Assembly (NCBI RefSeq): GCF_000312425.1
Contig: NZ_HE997181.1
Coordinates: 716,002 to 780,001 of the forward strand
Origin: Reyranella massiliensis 521
GTDB lineage: Bacteria; Pseudomonadota; Alphaproteobacteria; Reyranellales; Reyranellaceae
DNA: 64,000 nt
Direction: 5' to 3'
The stretch's first letter is position 1. Each line of letters opens with the position of its first letter. The position numbers were made by a program, and so were the translations under genes. The notes below the pieces were generated by a model, which saw nothing but the letters and a program-made list of their open reading frames with translations, did not search any database and was not told the origin of the DNA. Positions 8,407 to 17,980 of the stretch are shown here, one piece after another.

Positions 8407-8552
8407 GAAGACGGATTTCCCCGAGGACGAAGCGAATGGGTGCTGCGGCTGTCGGGTGGAAATCCATCGGTGTACGCATCCTGTTGAAGTTCGGGACGGA
8501 TCGGAAAGTAGGCTTTGCGTGCGCTATATTCAAGGCGGCTGCCTTGCCCTCG

Positions 8553-9290
8553 TCACTCCGGATAGAGAGGGGCCTTGCCCTGGTCTATCGCGTCGAGAAG
8601 TTCGATCAGCTTGGCGCCGCCTTCCATGAGATCGGCCTGGATCGCGCGCTTCACGGCGACGGGGTCCCGGGCAACGAGTCCATCGATCACGTTGAGGTGC
8701 TGGTGGCGCTCGCTGTAGGTCGGCACGGCGCGCGGATAGAGGATGTTGAGCAGCGGGCCGTTGCGCAGCCAGATGGTCTCGATCATGCCCAGCAGCTCCG
8801 GCAATCCGGCCGCACGGTAGATTGTGTTGTGGAAGTGCCAGTTTGCTTCGACGGCCTTCCGCCATTCGCCATCTCGTTCGGCGTCGGTAAGAACCCGATG
8901 AAGGTGCCTGAGTTCGGCAATTGCCGAATCGGTAATGCGCGTGGCGGCCTGCTCGGCGGCGAAGCCTTCGAGCAGCAGGCGGATGGCGCGCAGCTCCTGG
9001 TATTGCGCTGAAGTGAGCCGCGCCACCGCGATCGATCGCGCCGCCCGCATGTCCAGCACCCGCTCGCGGACGAGTTGCATAAGCGCCTCGCGGATCGGCG
9101 TCTCGGAGACGCCCATCGACTGGGCGAGCTGGCGGATCTTGAAGCGATGGCCCGGGCGGAAGCGGCCCTCCATCAGGGCTTGGCGCAGCTCCTGATAGAC
9201 GCGGGCAGTAAGGTTGTCGCGGGCGACCGAGGCCATGTCGGCTTCCGGCTGGTGATAGTCGGTCGGGCGAGAGATCAGCGGCGTTTCCAT
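8553..9290 (-). CDS. GntR-family regulator with FCD domain
   Basis: 245 residues from ATG 9290. The winged HTH is at about residues 24-85 (LTARVYQELRQALMEGRF, then GVSETPIREALMQL). A helical FCD domain follows (about 100-225), with the metal/ligand pattern R..LEG, NWHFH and HQHLNVIDG. Alternative starts are ATG 9236, with a better ribosome site (GGAAG), or a far upstream start that would overlap the operator. It diverges from the ten-gene catabolic operon beginning at 9426 and is the obvious repressor. A palindromic site lies in the spacer of the operon promoter. The effector is probably a carboxylate or amino-acid intermediate of the pathway (inference). Confidence 0.9.
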   Translation of the reverse strand: METPLISRPTDYHQPEADMASVARDNLTARVYQELRQALMEGRFRPGHRFKIRQLAQSMGVSETPIREALMQLVRERVLDMRAARSIAVARLTSAQYQELRAIRLLLEGFAAEQAATRITDSAIAELRHLHRVLTDAERDGEWRKAVEANWHFHNTIYRAAGLPELLGMIETIWLRNGPLLNILYPRAVPTYSERHQHLNVIDGLVARDPVAVKRAIQADLMEGGAKLIELLDAIDQGKAPLYPE

Positions 9291-9366
9291 CGGGCTTTCA
9301 CGCGGTCCATGCGCACGACTTAGCGACTTTTGTACCGGGGTGCGAACTTCGCCGGTTGGGGAAGAA

Positions 9367-9396
9367 TTGACGATTTGATATATCATATATTATATC
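9367..9396 (+). promoter_or_regulatory. Operon promoter with embedded GntR-type operator
   Basis: TTGACG (9367-9372) and TTATAT (9390-9395) are 17 bases apart, giving a start near 9402 and a leader of about 24 bases before the aminotransferase ATG. The spacer contains the perfect palindrome TGATATATCA (9376-9385). A wider dyad, 16 of 20 positions symmetric, covers 9377-9396 with arms GATATA and TATATC. AT-rich palindromes of this type are bound by FCD-type GntR regulators, and the divergent gene encodes one. Binding here would block RNA polymerase directly. Confidence 0.6.
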
Positions 9397-9425
9397 GGAA
9401 AAGAAAATTTCATTTGGCAGGTCGG

Positions 9426-10673
9426 ATGTCGTCCTCTCAGAACACGCTTCTTCCGAATTCGCGGGACAAATTGCTACGGGATCGCGCGGCCCGGGTGATC
9501 CCGGGCGGCATGTGGGGCCACATGAACGTCGCCCGCCTGCCCGACGGCTATCCCCAGTATTTCGAGAAGGCACAGGGCTGCAGGCTCTGGGACGTCGACG
9601 GCAACGAATACATCGACCTGATGTGCGGCTACGGCCCGATCGTGCTGGGCTATGGCGATCCCGACGTCGAGAAGGCGGTCGAGCGCCAGCGTGGCAAGGG
9701 CGAGCTGATGACCGGCCCGGCCGAGATCCAGGTCGAGCTGGCCGAGCTGCTGGTCGAGACGGTGGCCCATGCCGACTGGGCGGTGCTGGCCAAGAACGGC
9801 ACCGATGCCATGACCGCCTGCGTCACCATCGCCCGCGCCGCGACGCGCAAGCGCAAGGTGCTGGTCGCCAAGGGCGCCTATCACGGCGCCGCGCCCTGGT
9901 GCACACCGTCGGTTGCCGGCGTCACCACCGAGGACCGCGCCCACATCGCGCACTTCGAATACAACGACGTCGCCAGCCTCGAAGAGGCGGTCCACGCGGT
10001 GCGCGACGACCTTGCCGCCATCCTGGTCTCGGCCTTCCGCCACGACGTGCGCCGCGCCCAGGAGCTGCCGACGCCCGCCTTCGCCGCGGCCGTCCGCCGC
10101 CTCTGCGACCAGACCGGCGCCGCATTGATCCTCGACGACGTGCGTGCCGGCTTCCGCATCGACATGGGGGGCAGCTGGGAACCGCTTGGCATCAAGCCGG
10201 ACCTCGCCGGCTGGAGCAAGGCAATCGCCAACGGCCATCCGCTGGCCGCCGTCACCGGCACCGACCGCTTCCGCGAGGCTGCGCAGCAGGTCTATGTCAC
10301 GGGCTCGTTCTGGTGCGGCGCCACGCCGATGGCCGCCGCGGTCGCCACGATCAGAAAAATGAAAGAGATCGACGCCATCGCCAAGATGCGCACTGTCGGC
10401 ACGCGCCTGCGCGAGGGTCTCGACGCACAGGCGAAGCAGTACGGCCTGCAGATCAGCCAGACCGGCCCGGTGCAGATGCCGCAGATCCTGTTCGCAAACG
10501 ACCCTGACTTTGTGATGGGCAACCGCTTCGTGCTCGCCGCCCTGCAGCGCGGCGTCTACATGCACCCCTGGCACAACATGTTCCTGTCGGCCGCGCACAC
10601 CGAGGCCGACGTCGACCGCGTCCTGCAGGCCACCGACGGCGCCCTGAAGGCCGTGGCGGAGCAGACTTCGTGA
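9426..10673 (+). CDS. Class III aminotransferase, glutamate-1-semialdehyde aminomutase-like
   Basis: 415 residues. This is a PLP enzyme of fold type I. K265 in GWSKAIANGHP is the Schiff-base lysine, D237/D238 in LILDDVRAGFR the cofactor aspartate, and NGTDAM (124-129) the phosphate loop. The sequence is closest to the GSA-aminomutase-like group, but its place at the head of an ABC-uptake operon, with no haem genes nearby, argues for a catabolic transaminase or aminomutase acting on an imported amine. The ATG at 9426 is preceded by GGCAGG; the frame is open upstream through the promoter. The stop overlaps the next start (GTGA), so translation is coupled. Confidence 0.88.
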   Translation: MSSSQNTLLPNSRDKLLRDRAARVIPGGMWGHMNVARLPDGYPQYFEKAQGCRLWDVDGNEYIDLMCGYGPIVLGYGDPDVEKAVERQRGKGELMTGPAEIQVELAELLVETVAHADWAVLAKNGTDAMTACVTIARAATRKRKVLVAKGAYHGAAPWCTPSVAGVTTEDRAHIAHFEYNDVASLEEAVHAVRDDLAAILVSAFRHDVRRAQELPTPAFAAAVRRLCDQTGAALILDDVRAGFRIDMGGSWEPLGIKPDLAGWSKAIANGHPLAAVTGTDRFREAAQQVYVTGSFWCGATPMAAAVATIRKMKEIDAIAKMRTVGTRLREGLDAQAKQYGLQISQTGPVQMPQILFANDPDFVMGNRFVLAALQRGVYMHPWHNMFLSAAHTEADVDRVLQATDGALKAVAEQTS

Positions 10674-11533
10674 CGACGACGAAGTCTCGCGCCGACGCGC
10701 GCGAACGTCAGCCGGCGCCGCGCCTCACCGACGTGACGGAGCTGAAGCGCATCGCGCAGGAGCTGCGACGCCAGGTCGTGCGCCTCGTCGCGCCGACAGG
10801 CCAGGGCTATGTGCAGCAGGGCCTGGGCGCGGCCGATCTATTCACGGCGATGTTCTTCTCCGAGCTTCGGCTCGATCCCGCCGATCCGGCCTGGCCAGAC
10901 CGCGACCGCTTCCTGCTGTCGACGGCCCACAACACGGCGATCTTCTACGCAACGCTTGCCGCGCGCGGCTGCCTGCCCGAGGCGATGCTGGCCGACTACT
11001 GCAAGGACGGCTCGCCGCTGGAGATCAACGCTTCCGAGCGCATCGGCCCGCTGATCGAGGCGACCTGCGGTTCGCTGGGGCAGGGCCTGTCGGTTGCCGT
11101 CGGCATGGCGATGGCGCTGCGTCACCAAAAGCGCGACGCCCGCGTCCACGTCATCCTGGGCGATGGCGAGATGCAGGAAGGGCAGGTATGGGAAGCCGCC
11201 CTCATGGCCGGCGCCCGCAAGCTCTCCAACCTCTGTCTGATCCTCGACTACAACCGCATGCAGGTCGGCGGCCATGTCGACAATGTCGTCGGCCTCGAGC
11301 CGGTCGCCGATAAGTTTCAGAGCTTCGGCTTTCGCGTCGAGACGATCGACGGCAACGACATGGACGCCGTTGTCGGCGCCTTCGCGCGGGCACGCGCTCA
11401 CACCGAAGCGCCGACTTGCATCGTGGCCGACACGCTGGTCGGCAAGGGCGCACCCAGCCTCGAAGGCATCCTGGGCCACAACATGAAGCTGCCGGCGGAC
11501 CTCGCTGCCAGGGCGCTGAAAGAACTCGCATGA
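10670..11533 (+). CDS. Transketolase, N-terminal subunit
   Basis: 287 residues, corresponding to the first half of a full-length transketolase. The thiamine-diphosphate/Mg motif is GDGEMQEGQVWEA (164-176), closing near LDYNR. Conserved histidines occur in STAHNTA (H87) and GHN near the end. GTG start at 10670 overlapping the previous stop. Split transketolases are known in dedicated catabolic pathways, for example apulose-phosphate or sulfosugar transketolases, as well as in archaea. Here it lies between an aminotransferase and an importer, which suggests C2-unit transfer from the skeleton left after deamination. The donor and acceptor are unknown. Confidence 0.9.
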   Translation: MTTTKSRADARERQPAPRLTDVTELKRIAQELRRQVVRLVAPTGQGYVQQGLGAADLFTAMFFSELRLDPADPAWPDRDRFLLSTAHNTAIFYATLAARGCLPEAMLADYCKDGSPLEINASERIGPLIEATCGSLGQGLSVAVGMAMALRHQKRDARVHVILGDGEMQEGQVWEAALMAGARKLSNLCLILDYNRMQVGGHVDNVVGLEPVADKFQSFGFRVETIDGNDMDAVVGAFARARAHTEAPTCIVADTLVGKGAPSLEGILGHNMKLPADLAARALKELA

Positions 11534-12540
11534 GCAGCACGTCGTCAGCCGCCGACCAGACGGTCAGCGATTTCATCGCCCGCGGCGCCACCGGCCCGCT
11601 GCCGCGCCATTACGGCGATGCGCTGGTCGCCGCCGCCCGCAAGGACCCGCGCATCGTCGCCCTGTGCGCCGACCTGCCGGGACCGACCGAGACCGATCTC
11701 TTCCAGGCCGAGCTGCCCGACCGCTACTTCGAGGCGGGCATCGCCGAGGCCAACATGATCGGCATGGCCGCGGGCTTTGCGCGGATGGGCCAGATCCCGT
11801 TCGTCCATTCCTTCTGCGTGTTCGTCACGCGCCGCGCTTACGACCAGGTCGCCAACCAGGTCGCGTACCCGAAGCTGCCGGTAAAGATCGTAGGCTTCCT
11901 GCCCGGACTCACCACCATGCTGGGTGTCTCCCATCAGGCGATCGACGATATCGCCCTGATGCGTGCCCTGCCCAACATGACGGTGATCGAGCCAAGCGGC
12001 CCCGAGCAACTGGCCGGTGCCGTCACCGCGGCCCTAGAGACACCGGGGCCGGTCTATCTCCGCCTGCTGCGCGGCGACGCTGCGTCGGCGGGGATTGCGC
12101 CCAAGCCGCTGTTGCGTGCCGGCGAGGTGCTGCGCCGCGGCCCGCACGGCACGATCTTCGCCTCGGGCCTCTCGGTCGCGGCCGCGCTCGAAGCGGCGGA
12201 GACCCTGGCCAAGGACGGTCGCGACGTGTCGGTCGTCAACATCGCGACCGTGAAGCCGCTCGACACGGCACTCGTCGTCGAGCTGGCAGAGAGCACCGGC
12301 ATCGTGGTCGCCGCCGAGAACCATTCGATCATCGGCGGACTGGGATCGGCCGTCGCGGAGACCCTGATGGAGGCCGGTGTGTCCGCAGGCTTCGCCCGCG
12401 TCGGCATCCGGGACACGTTCGCCGAGGGCGGCACCACGCCCTACCTGCAAGCCAAATACGGCCTCGGCGCCAAGGACATCGTTGCTGCTTACGGCCGCGC
12501 CGCCGCGCAGCGTCACGCCATCGAGAAAGGGAGAGCATAA
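11530..12540 (+). CDS. Transketolase, C-terminal subunit
   Basis: 336 residues: the pyrimidine-binding domain (about 25-190) and the C-terminal transketolase domain (about 200-330, with TIFASGLSVAAALEAAETL and the AENHSIIGGLGSAVAE block). E73 in EAGIAEANM is the glutamate that activates thiamine diphosphate at the subunit interface. The ATG overlaps the TGA of the N-terminal subunit (ATGA), so equal synthesis of the two halves is expected. The length is as usual for the separate C-terminal subunit. DXS-like activity cannot be excluded, but the split form favours transketolase. Confidence 0.9.
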   Translation: MSSTSSAADQTVSDFIARGATGPLPRHYGDALVAAARKDPRIVALCADLPGPTETDLFQAELPDRYFEAGIAEANMIGMAAGFARMGQIPFVHSFCVFVTRRAYDQVANQVAYPKLPVKIVGFLPGLTTMLGVSHQAIDDIALMRALPNMTVIEPSGPEQLAGAVTAALETPGPVYLRLLRGDAASAGIAPKPLLRAGEVLRRGPHGTIFASGLSVAAALEAAETLAKDGRDVSVVNIATVKPLDTALVVELAESTGIVVAAENHSIIGGLGSAVAETLMEAGVSAGFARVGIRDTFAEGGTTPYLQAKYGLGAKDIVAAYGRAAAQRHAIEKGRA

Positions 12541-14111
12541 TGACCAAGAATCTTTCACATCTGCTTCGCCGCGCCGCTCTGGTCGGCACCGCCCTCGTGG
12601 CGCTTTCCGTCGCGGCCGTCGCGCCGCATCGCGCCGAGGCCGAACCGCGCCGCGGCGGCACCGCGACCTACGCCTACATTTCCGGCCCCGGCACGCTCGA
12701 TCCGCATGTCGCCTCCAGCATGGTCGAGCTCGAAGTCATCCATCATCTCTTCGAGACGCTGGTCGCGATGGATGAGAAGTACAACACGCGGCCTTCCCTG
12801 GCTTCCAACGCAACGGCAAGCCCCGATGCCAAGACCTTCACCTTCACGCTGCGCAAGGGCGTGAAGTTTCACAACGGCAAGGAAATGACGTCGGCCGACG
12901 TGCTGGCGTCTTTCGAGCGCTACAAGAAGGTGAGCCCGAATGCTAGCGTACTGGCCGACGTCGAGTCGCTCGAGGCGCCGGATCCCTACACGTTCGTCGT
13001 GAAGTTGAAGAGCCCTAACGCCGTCTTCATCGACGTGCTGAAGTCGCCGGTCTATCCCTTCGCCATCCTGCCGGCCGACCAGAAGGACAAGGCAGGTCGC
13101 GAGATCGACATCATCGGCACCGGCCCGTTCACGCTCGGCGAGTGGGTCAAGGACAGCCATCTCGTGATCAAGCGCTTCGACAACTATGTTGCCGACGAAA
13201 GCATGCCCGGTCCGGACGGTCTCGCCGGCCGCAAGACTGCCTATCTCGACCAGGTCCGCTACAACTTCGTGCCCGAAGCCAACGCACGCGTTGCGGCCCT
13301 GCAGTCGGGCGGCGCCGATGTCATCAACGACATTCCCGTGGCACTCGCCAAGCGCTTCGAAGGCCGGTCCGACCTGACGACCTTGCGCATTTTCCCGTAC
13401 TGCATGCAGGTCTACGTCGTGAACACGCAGCAGGGTGCAACGCGCAACCCGCTGGTACGGCAGGCGATCCTGGCGACCGTCAATGCCGAGGAGATCATCG
13501 GCGCGATGAACGCGGTCGCCAAACCCAGCCATTCGCTGGTGTATGCGTCGAGCCCCTACTACCAGGGCGACGCGATGAAGCCTTACTACGACCAGAAGAA
13601 CCCGAAGAAGGCCAAGGAGCTTCTGAAGCAGGCCGGCTACAACGGCGAGAAGATCACCCTACAGACCAATTCCAACTACCCGAACATGAAGGACGCCATC
13701 CTCGTCCTGTCTGAGTTGATGAAGGAAGCGGGCATGAACGTCTCGGTCGACGTCGTCGACTGGACCACGAATGCCAGCAACATGCAGCGCGGCACCGGCA
13801 CCTGGAACGTGTCGACGACCAGCTTCTGCTCCAACCCGTTGCTCGGGCCGCAGCAGTGGCGCGTGATGTTCTACACCTTCCCGCAGGTCAAGGACGACGC
13901 CGTGCTCGACGCTGCCTATGCGAAATTCTACAGCTCGCTCGATCTCTCCAAGCGCGTCGCCGCCTGGGCCGACATCGAGAAGCGCGTCATCGAGCAGGCG
14001 TATATGATCAAGATCGCCGACACTGGCGCGATGCGTGCGTTCAACAACAAGAAGATCGAGAACTTCACGCCCTACTATCTCGTGCGGTTCTGGAACGTTT
14101 CGGCCAAGTAG
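12540..14111 (+). CDS. ABC importer substrate-binding protein, Opp/Dpp (SBP_bac_5) family
   Basis: 523 residues. A signal peptide occupies about residues 1-34 (RR, then an alanine/valine-rich core, cleaved near AEAEP). The mature protein begins with RRGGTATYAYISGPGTLDPH, the classic family-5 opening, followed by FTFTLRKGVKFHNGKEMTSADV. It is periplasmic, with usual family length. The ATG shares one base with the upstream stop (TAATG). The family binds peptides, nickel, opines, glutathione and many amines, so the ligand is open. It is the receptor of the importer encoded by the next four genes. Confidence 0.92.
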   Translation: MTKNLSHLLRRAALVGTALVALSVAAVAPHRAEAEPRRGGTATYAYISGPGTLDPHVASSMVELEVIHHLFETLVAMDEKYNTRPSLASNATASPDAKTFTFTLRKGVKFHNGKEMTSADVLASFERYKKVSPNASVLADVESLEAPDPYTFVVKLKSPNAVFIDVLKSPVYPFAILPADQKDKAGREIDIIGTGPFTLGEWVKDSHLVIKRFDNYVADESMPGPDGLAGRKTAYLDQVRYNFVPEANARVAALQSGGADVINDIPVALAKRFEGRSDLTTLRIFPYCMQVYVVNTQQGATRNPLVRQAILATVNAEEIIGAMNAVAKPSHSLVYASSPYYQGDAMKPYYDQKNPKKAKELLKQAGYNGEKITLQTNSNYPNMKDAILVLSELMKEAGMNVSVDVVDWTTNASNMQRGTGTWNVSTTSFCSNPLLGPQQWRVMFYTFPQVKDDAVLDAAYAKFYSSLDLSKRVAAWADIEKRVIEQAYMIKIADTGAMRAFNNKKIENFTPYYLVRFWNVSAK

Positions 14112-14150
14112 CGCCGACCGGCTCCCAGCAGACCTGCCAGGAAAGGACGC

Positions 14151-15098
14151 ATGCTCCGTATCGTTGTCATCCGGTTGATTCAGGCCATCCCCGTGCTGCT
14201 GCTGATCGCAGTGATGGCCTTCATCCTGATGCACCTGATTCCCGGTGACCCGGCGGTGGTGATCGCCGGGGCGGATGCCGGTCCGGCGGCGGTGGAGCGT
14301 ATCCGCCATGAGCTGGGCCTGGATCGTCCGATCCTGGAACAGCTCCTGAACTGGCTGGTCAATCTCGGCACCGGCGACTTCGGCCGCTCGCTGGTCCTCA
14401 ACCAGACGGTGCTGTCGGCCGTGGGCGAGCGGCTGCCGGTGACGATGTCGCTGGCGCTGCTGTCGCTCGTGATCACGCTGCCGGTCGGCGTGTTCCTGGG
14501 CATCCTCGCGGCCTACTTCCGCGGTTCGTGGATCGATGCCGCCGTCATGACGCTCGCGCTGGTCGGCGTGTCGGTGCCGGCCTTCTGGATTGGCATCCTG
14601 TCGGTCATCCTGTTCAGCGTGACCCTGGGATGGTTCCCGTCGGCAGGGTATGCGCCCCTGCTGGCCGACGGTCCGGGAGCCTGGTTGTCGTCGTTGATCC
14701 AGCCGGCCTTCATCCTGAGTCTGTTCCAGATCGGTTTTCTCGCGCGCATGACGCGGTCGGGCATGCTCGACGTGCTCGATCAGGATTTCATCCGCACGGC
14801 GCGCGCCAAGGGCGTCAGCGAATGGCGCACCGTCGGCCGCCACGCCTTCCGCAACGCGCTGGTCGGCGTGGTGACGGTGGCCGGCATCATCCTCAGCCTG
14901 CTGATCGGCGGCTCGGTCGTGATCGAGCAGGTCTTCGCGCTGCCCGGCATCGGCCGGCTCGTCGTGCAGGCGATCCTGGCCCGCGACTATCCGTTGATCC
15001 AGGGAACGATGCTGCTGTTCGGCTTTGCTTTCGTTGTCATCAACATCTGTGTCGATCTGATCTACCTCTGGGTCGATCCGCGGGTGCGCTATGACTGA
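14151..15098 (+). CDS. ABC importer permease, DppB-like
   Basis: 315 residues, six predicted membrane helices. The N-terminus matches the DppB group ([19 protein letters not shown], then [12 protein letters not shown]). The EAA-like cytoplasmic loop that docks the ATPase appears as [24 protein letters not shown]. The C-terminus has the [14 protein letters not shown] ending of the group. GGAAAGGA precedes the ATG. It overlaps the second permease by 8 bp. Confidence 0.93.
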   Translation: MLRIVVIRLIQAIPVLLLIAVMAFILMHLIPGDPAVVIAGADAGPAAVERIRHELGLDRPILEQLLNWLVNLGTGDFGRSLVLNQTVLSAVGERLPVTMSLALLSLVITLPVGVFLGILAAYFRGSWIDAAVMTLALVGVSVPAFWIGILSVILFSVTLGWFPSAGYAPLLADGPGAWLSSLIQPAFILSLFQIGFLARMTRSGMLDVLDQDFIRTARAKGVSEWRTVGRHAFRNALVGVVTVAGIILSLLIGGSVVIEQVFALPGIGRLVVQAILARDYPLIQGTMLLFGFAFVVINICVDLIYLWVDPRVRYD

Positions 15099-15978
15099 TC
15101 TCGCGCTCAGCCCCAATCGTCCGCTCGAACTGGCCGAACGGCGGCGTTTCCTGGCGTTGCGCAAGCTCGCCGCGCATCGCTCCTTCAAGATCGGGCTTCT
15201 GATCGTTTCGGTCCTGGTGCTGGCGGCCTTCATCGGCCCGTGGCTGACCGGCATCGATCCGACGAGCATGCGCATCCGCAACAAGTTCAAGCCGCCGTCG
15301 GAGCAGTTCCTCATGGGCACCGACAATTACGGCCGCGACGTGCTGACACGCGTGCTGTACGGCGGCCAGCTCTCGCTCGGCATCGGCTTCTTCGTGGCGC
15401 TGCTCTCGGGGATCGCCGGCACGATCGTGGGTGTCGTGGCGGGTCACTTCCGGGCGCTCGACGCCTATCTCATGCGCGTCATGGATGCTCTGCTGGCGTT
15501 CCCGGCCATTCTGGTCGCCATCGGCATCGGCGCCGCGCTGGGGCCGCAGGCCACCAGTATCGTGGTCGCGCTCGCCGTCGCCTACGTGCCGCGCACGGCG
15601 CGCGTGGTGCGTGCCTCGACGCTCGTCATCCGCGAGATGGAGTATATCGAGGCAGCGCGCGTCAGCGGCGCCGGCAATCTGCGTATCATCGTCAAACATA
15701 TCCTGCCGAACTGCCTCGGTCCGCTCACCGTCCAGCTTACCTTTGTCTTCGCCTACGCCATACTGGCCGAGGCTGCGCTGAGCTTCCTCGGTATCGGCCC
15801 GCCGCCGCCGGCGCCGAGTTGGGGCAACATCATCGCGGAAGGCCGCGACCACGCGGTCGAAGCCTGGTGGATCATGCTGTTTCCCGGCATCGCCATCAGC
15901 CTCGCGGCCCTTGGCATGAACCTGTTGGGCGACGGGCTGCGCGACGTGCTCGATCCCCGCCTGAAGATCGAGAGCTAG
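15091..15978 (+). CDS. ABC importer permease, DppC-like
   Basis: 295 residues. The N-terminal OppC_N segment with one membrane helix ends in the [21 protein letters not shown] block. Five further helices carry the EAA loop [24 protein letters not shown] and the ending [13 protein letters not shown], all hallmarks of DppC proteins. It pairs with the preceding permease, and the ATPase gene follows without a gap. Confidence 0.93.
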   Translation: MTDLALSPNRPLELAERRRFLALRKLAAHRSFKIGLLIVSVLVLAAFIGPWLTGIDPTSMRIRNKFKPPSEQFLMGTDNYGRDVLTRVLYGGQLSLGIGFFVALLSGIAGTIVGVVAGHFRALDAYLMRVMDALLAFPAILVAIGIGAALGPQATSIVVALAVAYVPRTARVVRASTLVIREMEYIEAARVSGAGNLRIIVKHILPNCLGPLTVQLTFVFAYAILAEAALSFLGIGPPPPAPSWGNIIAEGRDHAVEAWWIMLFPGIAISLAALGMNLLGDGLRDVLDPRLKIES

Positions 15979-16968
15979 ATGACCCGCGTGCCTCTTCTCT
16001 CCGTCGAGAACCTGACCGTGCAGTTCCGCGGCGATCGCGGCTGGGTCACGGCCATCGAGGATGTCAGCTTCGAGATCGGAGCCGGCGAGAATCTCGGGAT
16101 CGTGGGCGAATCGGGCAGCGGCAAGAGCGTGAGTGCACTGTCGATCCTGCGCCTGCATGCCCGTGCCAACACACGCTATGCGTCGGGCGCCATACGGTTC
16201 GGCGGCCGCGATCTGCTGTCGATGTCGGAGCGCGAGCTGCGGAAAGTGCGTGGCGGCGATATCGCCATGATCTTCCAGGACCCGATGTCGTCGCTCAACC
16301 CGGTACTCACCATCGCCGAGCAGATCGTCGAGCCGTTGCAACTTCATCAGGGGCTCTCCGCAGCCGCCGCCCGCCGCCGCGCGATCGAGCTTCTGGAGAT
16401 GGTTCGCATTGCCGATGCCGGCCGTCGCATCGACGAGTATCCTCACCGGCTGTCGGGCGGCATGCGCCAGCGGGTGATGATTGCAATCGCGATTGCCTGT
16501 CAGCCGAAACTGCTGATTGCCGACGAGCCGACGACCGCACTCGACGTCACCATCCAGGGCCAGATCCTGGAGCTGTTGCGCGACCTGCAGCGCGAGATCG
16601 GCATGTCGGTCGTTCTGATCACTCACGATCTCGGCGTGATCGCGGAGTTCGCGCAGCGCGTCCTCGTGATGTATGCCGGGCGTGTCATCGAGCAGGCCCC
16701 CGTAGAGGCCTTGTTCAACCGGCCGATGCATCCCTACACCGACGGCCTGATCGACGCGGTTCCTAAGCTCGACGGCGACCTGCATCGCCTGACGACGATC
16801 CCGGGCAGCATTCCAGATCTCGCGACAGTGATTCCGGGATGCCGCTTCAATCCACGCTGCCGCGAGGCGATGGACGTTTGCCGGCGCAACGCACCGGCGC
16901 TGCTGCCGGTCGGACCGGACCATCTTTCACGCTGTCCGCCGCGCGCCGCCGCCCGAGGAGTCGCATGA
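15979..16968 (+). CDS. ABC importer ATPase, DppD-like
   Basis: 329 residues. Walker A GESGSGKS (about residues 44-51), Q-loop [15 protein letters not shown], signature LSGGMRQR, Walker [13 protein letters not shown] and the H-loop histidine in LITHDLGV are all present. The C-terminal oligopeptide-ATPase extension carries the cysteine-containing PGCRFNPRC segment, usual in DppD/OppD and often linked to a 4Fe-4S cluster or structural role. It starts directly after the permease stop. Confidence 0.93.
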   Translation: MTRVPLLSVENLTVQFRGDRGWVTAIEDVSFEIGAGENLGIVGESGSGKSVSALSILRLHARANTRYASGAIRFGGRDLLSMSERELRKVRGGDIAMIFQDPMSSLNPVLTIAEQIVEPLQLHQGLSAAAARRRAIELLEMVRIADAGRRIDEYPHRLSGGMRQRVMIAIAIACQPKLLIADEPTTALDVTIQGQILELLRDLQREIGMSVVLITHDLGVIAEFAQRVLVMYAGRVIEQAPVEALFNRPMHPYTDGLIDAVPKLDGDLHRLTTIPGSIPDLATVIPGCRFNPRCREAMDVCRRNAPALLPVGPDHLSRCPPRAAARGVA

Positions 16969-17960
16969 CCGACGTCCCCATCGTCACCGTCCGCGACCTG
17001 GTTAAGACCTTTCCGGTCCGGGGACGTCCCGGAGAGCCGAAGCGTACCTTGCGCGCGGTCGACAGCGTCAGCTTCGATGTCCTGCGCGGCGAGACGTTGG
17101 GGTTGGTGGGCGAGTCCGGCTCGGGCAAGTCGACAACCGGCCGTATGCTGGTTGGGCTGATCTCGGCGACCTCCGGCACGGTCGAGCTCTTCGGCCATCA
17201 CATCGCCGGGGGAGCCGAGAAGGGTGCGCTGAACAAGGTGCGTTCGCGGCTGCAGTTCGTCTTCCAGGACCCGCAGAATTCGCTCAACCCGCGCATGCGC
17301 GTTGGCGACGCCATTGCCGAACCCCTCGACGTCGCGGGTGGCCTGAGCCGTCAGACGCGCAACGACCGCGTCCAGGAGCTGCTGGAGCTGGTGGGCTTGC
17401 CACGGTCCTGCGGCGATCGTTTTCCGCACGAGTTCTCCGGCGGGCAACGGCAGCGTATCGGGATTGCCCGAGCCCTGGCCCTGCGTCCCGACTTCATCGT
17501 GTGCGACGAGCCGGTCTCCTCGCTCGACGTTTCCATGCAGGCGCAGATCGTGAACCTGCTGCTCGACCTGCAAGAGCAGCTGGGCCTGAGCTACCTGTTC
17601 ATCGCCCATGACCTTGCGGTCGTGCGCAACATCTCGACGCGCGTCGCGGTCATGTATGCTGGCGGCATCGTCGAGATGGCGCCCAAGCGCGACCTCTACG
17701 CGGCGCCCAAGCATCCCTACACGCAGGCATTGCTGGCAGCCGTGCCGCGGCCGGTGCCCGGTCGCGCGCGCGCTCCCAGCGTTGCCGGCGAGCTGCCGAG
17801 CCTGATCGACCCGCCGAAAGGCTGCGCTTTCCATCCGCGCTGTCCCTTCGCTTTCGATCGATGCCGGATCGAGAAGCCACGGTTAAATCCGGTCGAAGGA
17901 GGGCATGCGGTCGCCTGCCATCTCCACGAAGCCGGCGGAAGCGGGACGTCCGCAGTCTAA
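16965..17960 (+). CDS. ABC importer ATPase, DppF-like
   Basis: 331 residues. Walker [11 protein letters not shown]-loop [13 protein letters not shown], signature [15 protein letters not shown], Walker [13 protein letters not shown] and the FIAHDLAV histidine are intact. The C-terminal domain has [15 protein letters not shown], the cysteine-bearing tail of the DppF group. The ATG overlaps the previous stop (ATGA). With the four genes before it this completes an importer: receptor, two permeases, two ATPases. Confidence 0.93.
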   Translation: MTDVPIVTVRDLVKTFPVRGRPGEPKRTLRAVDSVSFDVLRGETLGLVGESGSGKSTTGRMLVGLISATSGTVELFGHHIAGGAEKGALNKVRSRLQFVFQDPQNSLNPRMRVGDAIAEPLDVAGGLSRQTRNDRVQELLELVGLPRSCGDRFPHEFSGGQRQRIGIARALALRPDFIVCDEPVSSLDVSMQAQIVNLLLDLQEQLGLSYLFIAHDLAVVRNISTRVAVMYAGGIVEMAPKRDLYAAPKHPYTQALLAAVPRPVPGRARAPSVAGELPSLIDPPKGCAFHPRCPFAFDRCRIEKPRLNPVEGGHAVACHLHEAGGSGTSAV

Positions 17961-17980
17961 ATTCCCAGGAGTTGAGCGTC

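Noticed and set aside
13659-16923. Very long minus-strand frames opposite the ABC importer genes
   Set aside because: They are antisense shadows of GC-rich genes, rich in R, H, D and Q, without motifs. The plus strand carries complete importer genes with all catalytic motifs.
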